This document shows positions 35,539 through 46,963 of a stretch of 64,000 nt of DNA, one piece after another. The stretch's first letter is position 1, and each line of letters begins with the position of its first letter. The notes beneath the pieces were generated by a model that did no database searches, was not told where the DNA came from, and worked only from the letters and a program-made list of their open reading frames with translations. The DNA is taken from the NCBI GenBank assembly GCA_905221605.1, contig CAJNDS010000533.1:54059-118058 (forward strand). Reading direction: 5' to 3'. The position numbers were made by a program, and so were the translations under genes. Source of the stretch: Symbiodinium natans (lineage: Eukaryota > Sar > Dinophyceae > Suessiales > Symbiodiniaceae).

Positions 35539-35994
35539 TCAAGTGCGATTCTCACAACAGATGAGGGCTGCACCATGATCACCCCAAAGTAGCCTGACAA
35601 GGATTGAAAATGTAAGCTTAAGGGAGGGTGTGTCCAGATTCATGTGTAAAACAGGTCCGCTCAGGCCTTGCATCAATACCTCAATCTCTTCTGGCTGGTC
35701 TCCACCGTCATCCGGGAACTGGCGCGTCACTATCGGCCTTCCAGCTCGCCCTATATTATGGCAAGCAGCAACCATTGACCACGTTGGTCCCTGTTGACTG
35801 AACGCCCATGCGTGCCTCGAATCTAGGCCATCTCCCGAAAGCAAGTATCGCTTTGTTCTCTGGCCATCATCCGAGGTCCTGGCGACTACAGCTTCAGACA
35901 GATTGCCATCAAAGAACAAACTGCTTACAAGCTGGAATCCGTTGCTCCTCTTCTCTATCCAAAAGGAAGTGCCATCTGTGCCACCGAAGTCGGC
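35539..35994 (-). CDS. Unidentified long exon
   Basis: After a typical acceptor (GTTTAG|GCCGAC) a frame of about 150 codons is open to a stop at 35539. It begins ADFGGTDGTSFWIEKRSNGF and contains SSLFFDGNLSEAVVARTSDD. The composition is protein-like and the acceptor fits the local style. It is not one I recognise. A conventional ATG is not expected because this would be an internal or terminal exon. Confidence 0.5.
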   Translation of the reverse strand, partial: ADFGGTDGTSFWIEKRSNGFQLVSSLFFDGNLSEAVVARTSDDGQRTKRYLLSGDGLDSRHAWAFSQQGPTWSMVAACHNIGRAGRPIVTRQFPDDGGDQPEEIEVLMQGLSGPVLHMNLDTPSLKLTFSILVRLLWGDHGAALICCENRT

Positions 35995-36220
35995 CTAAAC
36001 GGGCAGCACAACGCAGCACGATTCACGATGCTTCGCACAACGAATTCGGATGGTTTCGGCGAGGGCTCAGCGATGCCTCTGCATGCAGGACAATGCCGCA
36101 AGTACTTGGGCAGGGCGAGTGGACGTTGAACTTCATCAAATACCTGACAAAGCTCTGCTGAAACCTTTTAGCACAAACACGCAAAAAGGATCAGGTGTTG
36201 CCAACACCCGGCCACGAAGG

Positions 36221-36720
36221 TCATTGCTGTTGTAACCCTGTCTGATGTTCGGGCTCATGGAGCTTACAGAGTCTCTGGAGCACTTGTCCAGTCTCCCACA
36301 CCGCAGCCAGTATAGCGGCGTATCCTGGCCAGGCTGCAGTTTGCTGCCGCACCCGGATTGTGACTAGATTGCACACTGCGCGCTGGGTTCTTGTCTTGCA
36401 CAAGTTGCCGAGGCCCCCGCTGCTTGAAGCGTAAAATTCCAGGCGCCAAGAACCTGCAAGGCAAGGACCAGGACAGGCAAGCTGCCCAAAATTGCTGTGG
36501 AAGTTCCACGAATATGGCTGATGACCAACAGGACCAGCGTGTGTAGAAGCTGCCTGAACATCATCGAGACCCTTCAGGTCAACCACTCCAGTGCTGGGCG
36601 CCATCAACCTGATCCTGAAGAGGACAGCAGCGTTGAACAATGAACGTTTTGCCACATAGTTTCATCAAAGCCATCACGGTCCTTCAGCTCCCTCTTCACG
36701 GGCCATCCACGCAACAGGCA
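36221..36720 (-). CDS. Unidentified exon(s) upstream of the 35.5-kb exon
   Basis: Minus frames here include ELKDRDGFDETMWQNVHC (about 36640-36700), APSTGVVDLKGLDDVQAAST and SYSWNF-like/LAGSWRLEFYASSSGG segments (36400-36620), and TGQVLQRLCKLHEPE (about 36240-36290). Some stops are crossed only by changing frame, as expected for short exons. They probably belong to the same gene as 35539-35994. No family recognised. Confidence 0.4.
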
Positions 36721-36938
36721 AGTGCAATCCAAAAAGGCTTTTCACAGCAAGGGCTTGGAAATTGAGTTCTCGGTGCCTGCATTATTCAAAACAGCTAAAG
36801 TTGGTCATGGTCATGGGCTAAACTATGTCATCGTATCATGCAATCGTACAACCCCATGACATGGCAAACGCTGACGGCCGACGCACAACTTTCCAGGGTT
36901 GAGTATCAGGATGACATGTGCAGCAGAGGCCAGAGAAC

Positions 36939-37020
36939 ACAGAGAGATAGAGAGAGAGAGAGGAATATAAAAAAAGACAGGGGGAGAGGAAGGGGGGAGA
37001 GCGGGCGAGGGAGAAAGCGA
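36939..37020. repeat. (GA)-rich purine tract
   Basis: Runs of AGAGAG and GGGGAGAGGAAGGGGGGAGA. The Leu/Ser-rich minus frames across it are compositional. Confidence 0.8.
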
Positions 37021-37471
37021 GAGACATGGGATCTCCAAGTGCGACGCATAATTTGCAGACGCGCCCAGGTGCGTGACTTTCCTGCTCGACCACTGCAAGA
37101 TGCTCCAGAACTCTGCATCCAAACGATCCGAGAGGAACAGCCTCGGCCATGTGACCATGTTCTTGGGCGATGGCCTTGGTTCATGACATTCGAAATTGCC
37201 ATTAAAAGGCCAACGAAGGCTGACCATGGTGATCCAAGGACAATACTGCTTCGTGTTGAGATTGTAGAACAGGCCCACATTCTCCTCATGCACAGAGTTG
37301 GGCTAAGTTTTAACACCTGGGAGATCCTTCAGGGCCTGAATAAGCAGCAGAAGCTCGTTTCCTTGGCTGATCGCCACAGCACAGGCAGCTTCGCAAAACA
37401 TGGCCGCTGATTCCCATCTCACTTTTGCATCGCTCAGAGAAGGCATCGTTCGCATTAAAAATTATGTATCT

Positions 37472-37479
37472 ACATATGC

Positions 37480-37513
<34 letters not shown>

Positions 37514-37520
37514 CATATCA
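37472..37520. repeat. (TA)n microsatellite
   Basis: CATATATATATATATA-type repeats for about 45 bp, just downstream of the phosphatase gene's stop. Confidence 0.9.
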
Positions 37521-37735
37521 TCTTTTGCATCCCAGATACCGGGCAAGACGGCGATGCGTGGTGTGTGCTTCCCGTCCAACGGGCAGACGTCCTCCCACGC
37601 AAGGCCGGTCCTGAGAGGTGCTGAGAAAGTCGCTTGCGTTCGCTTGTTGCGGCGTACTGCGGCTGAAAGTTTCTTTGGCTGCATGGGAGCAACCATTTGA
37701 AAGTGAAAGTGCAGCTCCATTTTTCCTCTCTTGCC

Positions 37736-40404
37736 TCACTGAATCAGAGCCACCACGCAAGTGACATTGTCCTGCCTTAGTCGGGGATGCTCTGCTGAGA
37801 ATGCCCTAGCTGCCTCAGGGCTTATCCTGTGATCCTGCCGAGATTCTGCCTTGGGTCCGACAAAGCTGCCTTGACAATGGATTTCGCTGCAGCGGCAGGG
37901 TCTCCGGTCTCTCGGAGTTCTTTGCTCACCAACCTTGGACATTGTTTCTCAATGTCATCCCAAATCTTTCAGAGACAGCGCAGAGGCGCAGAGTCAGAGT
38001 CATCAAGTTGTCAAACGAACAAGGCTCACTTGACCTGCTTGCTGCTCAAGGGCGCGGCTGCCTGGAAGGGACGAAAAGCATCTGTCAGGCTGCCAACTGT
38101 ACTGCTGACGTGCCTCGGGCCTTGCTGCTGCTTAGCACGTCGAAAACCCCGTCGCATGCTAAAACAATCGCGTCCCCGCTTTGGCACTCGAACTCCTGAT
38201 TTGCTCAGAAGTGGCGTCTTGACATGTAAATGCACTGGCAAAACAGCAGATGGCTTCACACAATGGTTTAAAGTTGCATGCTTCCCAAATCTTCCCAAGA
38301 TTGCAATCAGGAGGCGTACACTTCCGGTACAGCTGAAACCTGACCAGTCACAAAAGCATTCAAACATACTCAATCCAGGAGGCAAAAGCCCGGAAGGCCT
38401 TCTGCTGCTCTGGCAAGAGTGCAGCATCCTCCTGGTTCAGGCGATGAGAGATGCCAGAGTCAGATGCAAATTCTGTAAAGCTCTACAACTTAAATCGTGC
38501 TCTGGCTTGCGTGGCATCCTTGAACCGAAAGTCGCCCAAAGCTCTCGAGCAGCCCAGATATCCTTAGATATCCTTGTCTCTTCGTTTCTTGTCTCAGGAT
38601 GTACTCTGGACTGGAAGTACGATGCATAGTCCGACAAGCAAATCACCAAAGGATGCGACCGTCGACTCTCATGACCGGCACTTTGCTTCCCGGGAAGACC
38701 TCCACCTCGGGTAGTGTGTGCTGATGCATGCCTTAGGCTGAGGGTGACTTGCCCGAGCTACTCCCGGCCTTTCCTCCAGCAGCACGGATGCGCTTCTCTT
38801 CCTCCGGAGCATTTGGCGTGTGGTCTTTTGTCTCTCCGACCAGCTCGTGACCTGAGCCATTCGCAACAGTAGGCCGTTAGGCCTACACTGGGCATGCACC
38901 TACACGAACCGCTCCTTCTTGAACCAGACTTGAGCACTGCAAAGTTTACAGCAGAATGCGGCCAGGTTGCTGGCAGGACCACCATTCTTGTGGGACTTCC
39001 TCAAGTCTGGGTAATGACATGCCACAGAAACATCAAGGATCCCACTGTGAGTGCAGCAAGGCCACAGAACCAAGCCGCGCCTGGGTGGACAAGGGGCTGT
39101 GAAGGCTGCGAGCAGGCTGCAGGGCATGAGGCGACACTCGCTCTGTGAATCAAGTTGCGAGTCTCCCAAGTTGGCCAGAACCAGACCATACGTGGAAGCA
39201 ACATCCTGAAACCGCGCAACAAAAAAGGAAACATCTGCTCTGGAGCCTGAAGGAACCTCTCACGGCATGCTCAACACAAATCGCAAGGAAGTGCCCCGCG
39301 ACCTCTTTCTTCCACACATATGCGAAAACGCAGGTTGTGCCACCTCTGCCAGTGGACAGGCACAGAAACGTTAGGCCCTGCGATCCAAACACCTGTGCAT
39401 GCGCTGCCTCGGGACCGAAAACCTAGAGGGCCTAGGGTGACCTGACCGCTAAGTTGGGTCTGGTAGGTCTGCCAATGGCCTTCCCGACCCGCAACAACCA
39501 ATACTAGCAGTGAACCTAAAAAGAACCTGCGAAGTCGTGTCAAGAGAGCCACACTCCCTGGCTGCTGGCCCAAGTTTGATGCGCAGGTGCCTGTCCAAGG
39601 CCTTGCACCGAAGTAGTTCTTCAACCATTCAGGCGCCGCTCTGAAGCATGTAGGTCTAGTCTGTAGAGAGAAGCTGCGGGAGAAGCTGCTCAGAGCCCGA
39701 CAAGATACGTGCCAGCGACCTCTGCACAGACATACGAAAACGTGAAATCGACGAACCTGTATATACCACATGCACTACGACACGTCTCGAAGCCTCGGAG
39801 AAAGAATCTGAAACATATGCTACGAGCATTCTAAGAGCAAGGCAGCTGCTTGCCTTGCTTCAGGCGTGTCTCGGCCAGCTGCATCCAACTCCTCTCAGAA
39901 AGCTCGCACTTAAACATCCTAAGCTTCCTTCGACATCCTCCAGCACTATCAGCCGACTCTTAGCCTAGTGGCCTAGTGGCACTTTTCTTGCTGCCCAGGC
40001 ACCTCTCGGATCTCTGTGGGTATCCGCTCGGCGCACGCACGTGCGGCAGAGACCCCTCCATGGCCGTCGAAGACCGCAAAGAGGCAGTCTGTGCAAGTTG
40101 GCTTCTCGACGGCTGGCAACGAGGGCCCACTGACCAAATCTGGAAGGTCATCGAAAAGCCCAGGCAATCCTGCTGCCTTGATGTTCGGCGCAGGGCCTTC
40201 TGGAAGCCCATCGCAGATCATCACGTGAACATCCTCGTTCTGCGGTCGGGGACCCTGAGCGCTGCAAGCAGCGGAGGCTGCCCAGGGACCTTTTGAACTC
40301 TCCACCTTGATGCTTCCATCGCCCGTGTTCACGACCATCTTTTCACACAGAAAAAGTGGTTCACATGGAGCAGTTGAAGATTTAACTTGACTAGAGCTCA
40401 TCAA
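37736..40404 (-). CDS. PP2C-family (PPM) Ser/Thr protein phosphatase, about 10 exons
   Basis: Metal-dependent phosphatase that removes phosphate from Ser/Thr. Minus-strand motifs occur in canonical order: CSAQGPRPQNEDVHVMI and LFAVFDGHGGVSAARACA (39985-40300; the metal-binding Glu-Asp and Asp-Gly-His-Gly-Gly are intact); GTTCVFAYVWKKE (39300-39350); YGLVLANLGDS (39155-39200); KDHTPNAPEEEKRIRAAGG (38770-38845); VPVMRVDGRIL (38660-38700); CSRALGDFRFKDAT (38510-38555); VSAVPEVYA (38310-38340); IVLACDGVFDVLSSSK (38110-38160); DIEKQCPRLVSKELRETGDP (37880-37965); and, after splicing, SDPRQDNVTCVVALIQ with stop at 37736-37738. The start at 40404 (MMSSSQVKSSTAP) gives a short N-terminus before the domain. 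The Arg usually found in GDSR of motif LANLGDS falls at or past an exon edge and was not assigned. The gene appears complete and functional. Confidence 0.92.
37776..37849 (-). other. GC-AG intron in the phosphatase gene, flanked by a 7-bp direct repeat
   Basis: On minus the upstream exon ends CCCAAG and the intron begins GCAGAATC; it ends CGACTAAG and the next exon begins GCAGGACAAT. The sequence AAGGCAG is present at both junctions. Removing these 74 nt joins SDPR to QDNVTCVV in frame and restores the last PP2C motif. Reading through instead meets a stop. Confidence 0.85.
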
Positions 40405-40429
40405 TCATGTTGGCGAGCCATGTGTTCAG

Positions 40430-41290
40430 CAAGTTGCTGTCCTCCCATGTGAACTATTTGGTGAACTATTTGAGAGCTCTGAGCTGAAGATGCCAGCAAC
40501 AATCAACCATGTGAGACTCTGTAGCATAAAGAATGTCACAGGTGCATGTAAAAGCCGCCGACCTTTCCGAGTAGAGTTTGTATTCTCTGCCTCGTCTCTG
40601 TGATGGTGACACTGCTTTGGCACAGCACTGGGCGCAGCTCGAAACAGGGTGCGACCAAGAAACGGAAGCCAGCGCAAATCAAGGATTGGTGCCATGCCAG
40701 GGCAAGAGCCGCCTTTCTGTCAAAGCATCAAAGGGGATCAGGTTCAAATGCAAACAGCCTGCTTTCCTGCACATGCTGCATATCAAGGCTGGGCAAGTGG
40801 TCTTCAAACATTGCAAACTGCGCGCGTTGAAAGGCGAAATAATTAAACAAAGTTAAAGAAAGTCCCTGCATCTGAGTGTTGAAAAGGATGAGGTTGTTTC
40901 CAACAGGACAAGCATTGCCGGCAAAGGGCAACTCTGTTGCAGCAAGGGACGGGCCAAACACGTTTGCAGGCAAGAGAGCCTCGTTTCAAACCCAATTGAG
41001 GCCGTTCAACAAGTCTCCGTTTGTTGGCCGCGCAAAATGGCTGTGCTCTGTCGTTCCAAACGGTTTTTTCAACCGTTACAAACCACCTCGGGCTGCGAGG
41101 TGATCTCAACCGTAACCCCAGCTGCAAACCCTGAACCTTAAACCCAGAACCCCCTAAAACCATCCAAAACCAGGTGACTGGCTCACTGGGGCTGACGGTT
41201 TTGCACGTGTTGTGAACGTTGTGAACCATTTAGGCCACTGCACAGCACACACGTGGAGACCGTTCAAATGAAGTGTTGCAATGACAGCAC
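40430..41290. other. No assignable gene; short telomere-like remnant
   Basis: No exon chain seen. A short diverged telomere-like piece (AACCCTGAACCTTAAACCC) lies at about 41125-41160. GAGAGTTGAGAGAGTTGGGG at about 41330 is a small purine repeat just beyond. Confidence 0.4.
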
Positions 41291-41293
41291 AGC

Positions 41294-44225
41294 TCAGGTT
41301 GAGCGAGTCGTGAGGCTTGAGGGTTTGTGAGAGAGTTGAGAGAGTTGGGGGGGGGTGAGGCTTGAGAGGTTGCATCTAATGCATCTTAGAGATGGTGGAG
41401 TGCTGTCTAGAACTTGCAGGCGTCGATGCGATGTCTTAGTCTTGCCCAGCCCAGCTAGAGGTTGGCACACCAGCGCAGTAAAACTTTTGATGTCTGCGCG
41501 TCGGATCCACTGCACACAAATGTCATCACATGCAAAGTCATTCTCTGGTGGCACTTTCACATCCTCGAAAATCCAGCCTGGGATGGACTGTTGTGACTAC
41601 TGCAGTCACTGCCAGGCCAGAGTTCAGCATGAAGTGTCACGAACAAGCTATGCTAAGCTATGCTGGGGCAAACCTGCTTCTGTGCATCTCAGGGGCCTTC
41701 GTCAACCATTAGCTTCCGGAACTCCTCACAGGAGATGAGATAGAAATAGCTAAAGCAGCGCTGGGTCTCAGAAGCTGGCGGACACAGGGCATCAAAGAGA
41801 TGCCAAGTGCAACACTTCCCACCTCTTCAACTCCTCGAATCTCGTTTGCCCAGAGAACGCTGCTTGGAGCGAGTGCATCCAACGTGCGTACCAAAAGCGG
41901 AGAAGCGTCCCGCAGGTATACGCAATCCTGAGGCAAAGATTTGCAGATTCGACATCCATTCAAGCGCAAACTGATGGGCTTTGAGGCAGGGGCCTTATGC
42001 TGCTTCTGCCTTTACCAGACACAGACGAACGCAAAGGTACCATCCCATCCACGGGCTTTGTATGCTCACCGGCCGTATTGAGAAGCTGTTTTATGGCAAC
42101 GGCGCCTGTATGTGTCCGTGTGCTTTTCGACATCTTCGGACCATGTTCTAATGGCCACGGGACGTAGGAGTCATGAAAGGCTTTTACTTATGGCGATGCT
42201 GGCGTCTTGCATGGGTCTAACTTTGTTCAGAACCGCTGCCCTTTTAGTTTTCTGCGTGGGACAGACCGCCTTCGCCAAGTAATTGTGACGACAGTCCGTG
42301 GACTGCGGATTACAAGCGCCGCTTGTCTTAGTTTCTATTTTTGCGTGCGTTCAGAACCTTAAAAGCATGACAGACCTGTGCTGCACAACACAAGGCGAAA
42401 ACGCAGTTGGACCCCGAGTTTACTTCCGCCTTTTGTGTTTCACGTTCTCGCTTGCGCTTCGCGCTCATGGACTTGAAAATCAGCATTTCTTAAACTCAAA
42501 AAACGCGTGGGCGCGCACGGGCGCATGACCTGGTTTATGTCCAAGGACGACAAGGGACGGCTAAAGGCAAACGTTGTATTTGTGTTGCTTAATCTGCGTC
42601 GGCTGGGAGTGAAGCTTTTGTTGAAACAAGGGCAGAAGGTCGTGCCGTCTGCCTGTTTCCACCGGTAAGGTCTCGGTGCAGCATGTTCTTTCCGAGCTGC
42701 AGACATGATCACCGTATCGACGTCCGGAAGAGATAGGGTACTTCCCCACTCCAGCTCAACTGCATCCGCCACATCCTGCAACATTGGTGCGCGTCAGAAG
42801 CAAAACTCATGTCAGCTCTCAGGGCACTGGGCCAGTCCTCGAGTCCATTGGCCTGAATGTTGGCGCACAGCTGAGGAAGCAGCACCTCGCGGTCCTGAGA
42901 CGCTCCGAATCACTCCGACTTTGGGAGTTTGGAACGCCGGGAACGGGAGAGGGGAACGGTGTAGCTGAACATTTCACGCTGAAAATCCTCAGTCGTGTCA
43001 GGCAATGGTAAGCACACTACTTCCTAGTATTCTTGCTGCTGCAGCGGCTACTCGGACCGTTTTGTACTAGTACGACGACGACGACGACGACCACCACCAC
43101 CACCACCACCACCACGACTACGAGTATTATACTGCCAAAACTACGACAGGTGTTCGGCCACAAGGACAGGTACTACGGCGAGCACAAGCTATCATGTGCG
43201 AGCCCCCCCGCCCCCCTCCCCATGCACTCCCCCCCGCCCCCTCCCCCTGCAAACACCCCCGCCTGTTAAATAGTTGTGTATGGTCTTTCTGAGATTGTGC
43301 AGTCTGCGTTGGTTGTGCAAAGACAGCAGAGCTAAAGAAGTCGTCCTCAAACGTGTTGACCCTGTCTAGATTGATAAGTTGCAGACCCGTCACGGTCATC
43401 GTGGTGCGATGGCCCAGCGCTGCTGCAATAAGCCCAACATAGCCTGTTCCTGAACCAAGCTCGACCACTCTTCGGCCCAGGGAAATCCTCAGTGCCAGCA
43501 CATTCCGCAGACAGGATGCACCCGGCATACTGGCATGGATGCATTGGACTTGACAGGTGAATGGCGCAAAGGGGGTTGCAGCACGCAAGTAGAAGTACGA
43601 GAGTTCCGTCTTAGAAGTCGACAATACAAATTATTTTACTTTGAACATCCCCACCCTCTCTTGGCAGAGATACTCTGGGGTTGGGCACTCCAGGGACACT
43701 CTGGGGCTGGACACTCCGGGGGGCGACTCTGGGGTTGGGCACTTCAGGGAGACTCTGGGGCTGGGCACTCCCGGACACTCTGGGGTTTGGGCACTCCATG
43801 CACACTCCAAGGACACTCTGGGTTGAGTACTCCAGGGAGACTCTGGGGTTGGGCAATCCTGGCTAAGGTTCGGCACTCGGGCGTTGGGCACTCAGGAGAC
43901 TCTGGGAACACTGGTGTTGGGCACTCCAGGAAGACCCTGAACTTGGGCACTCCAGAAACACTCTAGAGTTGGGCAGGGACACTTTGGGGAACTCCAGGGA
44001 TGGGCGAGGAGTAGACCGGGCGAGGAGAAGAGTTCCGGGCCAGGAGAAGAGTTGAGTTTAAAACCTAACAACCCGACACCGAGGGTGGGGAAAAAAGCGC
44101 AGCAGGATGCTGTTGTTCTCCAAGCATCTGCTGCTTCACCAGCAACTCGCCCAGGCACAGCGCTGAGTCCCAGATGGATGCGCCAGACTCATCGTCTAAG
44201 GTAACAGCAGCTACTTCCACAACCT
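41294..44225 (-). CDS. METTL21/FAM86-type protein-lysine methyltransferase
   Basis: Class I SAM-dependent methyltransferase of the group that modifies lysines on chaperones and translation factors. Minus-strand exons in order: VTLDDESGASIWDSALCLGE (44108-44223), equal to the 'G-x-x-VWdaa' entry motif; LGRRVVELGSGTGYVGLIAA (43390-43490), the SAM-binding motif I; DVADAVELEWGSTLSLPDVD (42715-42775), the 'V-EL-WG' and acidic motif; DCVYLRDASPLLVRTLDALA (41855-41944, after CAG), the post-II segment, followed by SSVLWANEIRG; EFRKLMVDEGP (about 41695-41725); and VKVPPENDFACDDICVQWIR (41490-41575), the C-terminal strand. The substrate cannot be told from sequence. The first exon(s) 5' of 44225 are not identified, and the stop is uncertain because the last frame runs on to 41294. 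The first intron contains a repeat element (43629-44095). Confidence 0.85.
43072..43120. repeat. (ACG)n(ACC)n trinucleotide repeat
   Basis: TACGACGACGACGACGACGA passes into (CCA)n within an intron of the methyltransferase gene. The poly-Thr frame at 43033-43269 is an artefact. C-rich tracts follow at 43203-43262. Confidence 0.9.
43629..44095 (+). mobile_element. Short TIR element with internal minisatellite, copy B, inside an intron
   Basis: Left end AATTATTTTACTTTGAACAT then CCCCACCCTC (43649-43658); right end CGACACC then GAGGGTGGGGA (44081-44091). The core is about 12 diverged copies of CTCTGGGGTTGGGCACTCCA (43667-43980), then GGCGAGGAGAAGAGTTCCGG. It matches copy A at both ends, in core unit and in order of parts, and is about 80 bp longer because the core array is longer. 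It lies between the exon with IWDSALCLGE and the exon with ELGSGTG, antisense to the host gene. No coding capacity of its own. Confidence 0.65.
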
Positions 44226-44229
44226 GAGA

Positions 44230-45990
44230 TGCAACGAGCACATGCAGAGCACAATTGCATGTCGGACTGCTTCTAGCTTGATCCATCCCAAATGGATTCG
44301 ATCGGTTACTCTCGTCCCTGCCCGGAAACGGCGTCCTAGTTTGGTTGCGAGCTGGGCCAGTTGGGGAATGACATACATTACACTCCGCTAACGGGGAGGA
44401 GCGGGACACCGGCAGGCGGGGTCTGGGTTAGTGCTGCCCTGGGGCAGGGGTCGCCCCGGATAAATCAGAGAGTCTGCTTCCACGTTGTGCTGGGTGTGCG
44501 CGCTTACTCGAGGGGGTGCAAGTGTTTCCCAAGGATTCCATGAGTCTGGGTCGGTCGTGGGTTGTGTCGTCATTGTTTCGGCTTGTGTTCTCATGGATTC
44601 ACCGGTCAAATCGTGACGAGCTTGGGACCTTGGCCGGTGTGCGATCTGGTTTTTGTGCATGTTTCTCCCTGCTGGTGCTATCTCTGCGTGTTGTCCATCT
44701 CCGTGTTTTGCGCACGCAACAGGCCGCCCTGGAGGAGAGAGACATGCGGGGCATTTCAACCCACAGCTCGATCTTGAGAGGGCGCTTGGAGAGCAGTGGC
44801 GGAGAACCGTCCAGTCCTGGACCTTCATCGCCGGCCCAGCTGGGCATCAGGGACGAATAAATGGCAGCCCATGCGGACGCTGCCCACACGGCTAGTGGAA
44901 AAGGGAACGGGTATGATGGTCCTCATCTACAGAGCCCGTATAGACTGGTTCACCTTATACACGTAACACGTAAATCCATGGAAGCGAGTCACAAGCACGT
45001 CTGCTGCCTCCCCAAGCCCGTTGAAAAATTGAAGGCCGGGAAACCGACACCTGACGTGTGCGAATGCCCGCAGCTTGTCTGGCCCTCAGTCCGTTTCCAC
45101 TGCTAGTCTGGCAACCACACCAGTGACGCTCTTTTGGGGAACGGCTGGCATCGTGATGAGAGCTAGCCACGCCCGCAGTTGCGACCAAGGAATCAACAAC
45201 CACGAGGTTGTAAGCCCTGGGAGGAATGACCCCCGGAGCATCAAAGGCGGACAACATGCGTCTCACCCCGTCTATGTCAACAAACACGTCGACGAGCTCT
45301 ACTACCTCTCTTTCTTCCTTAGAGCTCTGTCTCTCTCGCTCTCTCCCTCCTCTTCTCCGAAACGTCTCTCCCAAATCTACCCGAAACGCGCCGGACACAT
45401 GCTACGCCACAGGCATGGAAGCCTGAGCAGGCGGTCACTTTCAGCCCCACGGTGAGCTGCTGGTCTCCCTCCACCACTTTTTTGTAGTTCTGTAGTCAGA
45501 GTGCGCAAGCCGACGGACGATGAGCTTGTATCCCATGCATGCCGAAGTCTTCCAATGTACCATCTCGCGAAAAGGTCAATGCCTCTCCGGGCTTGGGCCG
45601 TCGCATTGCCGGCTTGGTTGCTCCTGGTCAAGGAGCTCGGGGCTGCTGCTCCATCATGTGCCTCACGCGCTCCCTTGTTTGGCGATTCTCTTCTGGCACA
45701 TAATCCTTCAAGGCCTCGTTCTGCGTCTTTGGAAGATTCTGGGCAGAACCCACGGTGCCACTGAGCATCCAGAGAGACAAACCAACTGTTGGCAGAAGCT
45801 GCATGTGCCTTCGGTGCTCTTCGTATAAAGCACCTCATGCAAACCTTGTCGGTGCCCTTGCGGTGCCAGTCGCGAATGCATGTGGAGCGAGTCGGGAATA
45901 AGGGGGTACCGTGTGGAACAAGCGGATCAGGGGAACACTCGAGGGGCGAGTTTGCCTGAAAGAGGGCGTGTCGGGAATACAGCACGAGCC
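44230..45990. other. Open frames on both strands, unresolved
   Basis: Upstream of the methyltransferase both strands stay open for 80-230 codons. Minus 45377-46072 (231 codons) overlaps another minus frame at 45640-45750 that reads LPKTQNEALKDYVPEENRQT and RERVRHMMEQQPRAP, which looks more like a real exon. Minus 45250-45330 reads VELVDVFVDIDGVRRMLSAF and then YNLVVVDSLVATAG. These may be exons of one or more genes, but I recognise no family and cannot set boundaries. Confidence 0.35.
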
Positions 45991-45999
45991 AGTTAGGGA

Positions 46000-46245
46000 C
46001 ACTAACACCAAACCCTAAAACCCCTAAACTCCTAAACTTCCTAAACCCTAAACACACCCACATAACCCTCAACCCTAAATCCTAGACACCGTAATGAGCA
46101 CCTATAGACCTCAAACTCTACCACCTAACAGCCTTAAACCTTAAACCCAAAACACCTACATTTCGGGGTCCCCCGAGCCCGAAAAGCCCTAAATCATCCT
46201 TAACCCTAAAACCCCCTAAACTCTAAAGGCCCTAAACCCCTCTGT
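46000..46245. repeat. Degenerate telomere-like repeat (CCCTAAA)
   Basis: CCCTAAAACCCCTAAACTCC and related heptamers in C-rich orientation, diverged. It ends at TTGATTGATTGATTG (about 46247-46260). Confidence 0.8.
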
Positions 46246-46259
46246 TTGATTGATTGATT

Positions 46260-46940
46260 GCCTGTGGGCGCGACCGCCCTTGCGTTTGCAAGGCAACATA
46301 GGCTGCTCCAAGCTGTACTAGTGGAGACAGCACTCAAGCATGCGAACAGCTCAAGGGCAGAGAAGAGGGGTTCCGGCATTCTCAATGGTCCAACTCGTCA
46401 CGCTCTCTCTGTTGCCAACCGCCGGCCATTCCCAACTCAGCTGCCCTTTGTTCTCGACGCGCGCCCGGGGCATTCGCTGCAAGACCCTGCCTAACACCAG
46501 CCGGTTGCGCCCAACTCGATTAACATTCCACAAAGCCTGCTGGCCGTCTTCGCCCTCTGCAGGGTGTCGGATCTGCAGCAGGCGACGTAGTCGATGGCAG
46601 CGATGCATCCGCCAGGCGTGTCTGCTGGCTGGCTATCGGAGTGATAACACATGTGCCACTCCGCTGCAGAAGTACACTGTTTCAGCGATGGCTGTGGTGG
46701 GTGGCCTTTCTGAGATCTCTGCCATGGCTAAGATGCTAGAGGGACTGACAAAAGGGAAAGTTGAAGCTGACCAGACCTACTGCCCAAACCCGATTATTGG
46801 GGCTTGAGGTTTCGGATTGACACCTGGCCAGATCTCACTGCAAGTGTAGCTTGCTTGCAGCTGGAATCCGTTCCCCCACCTCGTTCCTCGTTCCCTCTGC
46901 TCTGCCTGTGTGCTGATCTCCCCATGTGTTCTTTGACTTG
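46260..46940. other. Unresolved
   Basis: Plus frame 46340-46807 ends with SAMAVVGGLSEISAMAKMLE, which looks protein-like, while minus 46520-46610 reads AAIDYVACCRSDTLQRAKTA. I cannot choose a strand. Confidence 0.3.
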
Positions 46941-46963
46941 TCAGTGCTGTGTCAGTGTCATTG

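Noticed and set aside
44516-44860. Plus-strand frame with a hydrophobic then charged segment
   Set aside because: The opposite strand is equally open (44388-44828), the region is GC-rich, and no family match was recognised.
45377-46072. 231-codon minus frame
   Set aside because: Part of it lies in telomere-like DNA, and an overlapping minus frame (LPKTQNEALKDYVPEENRQT) looks more like a real exon, so the long frame is not accepted as a gene.
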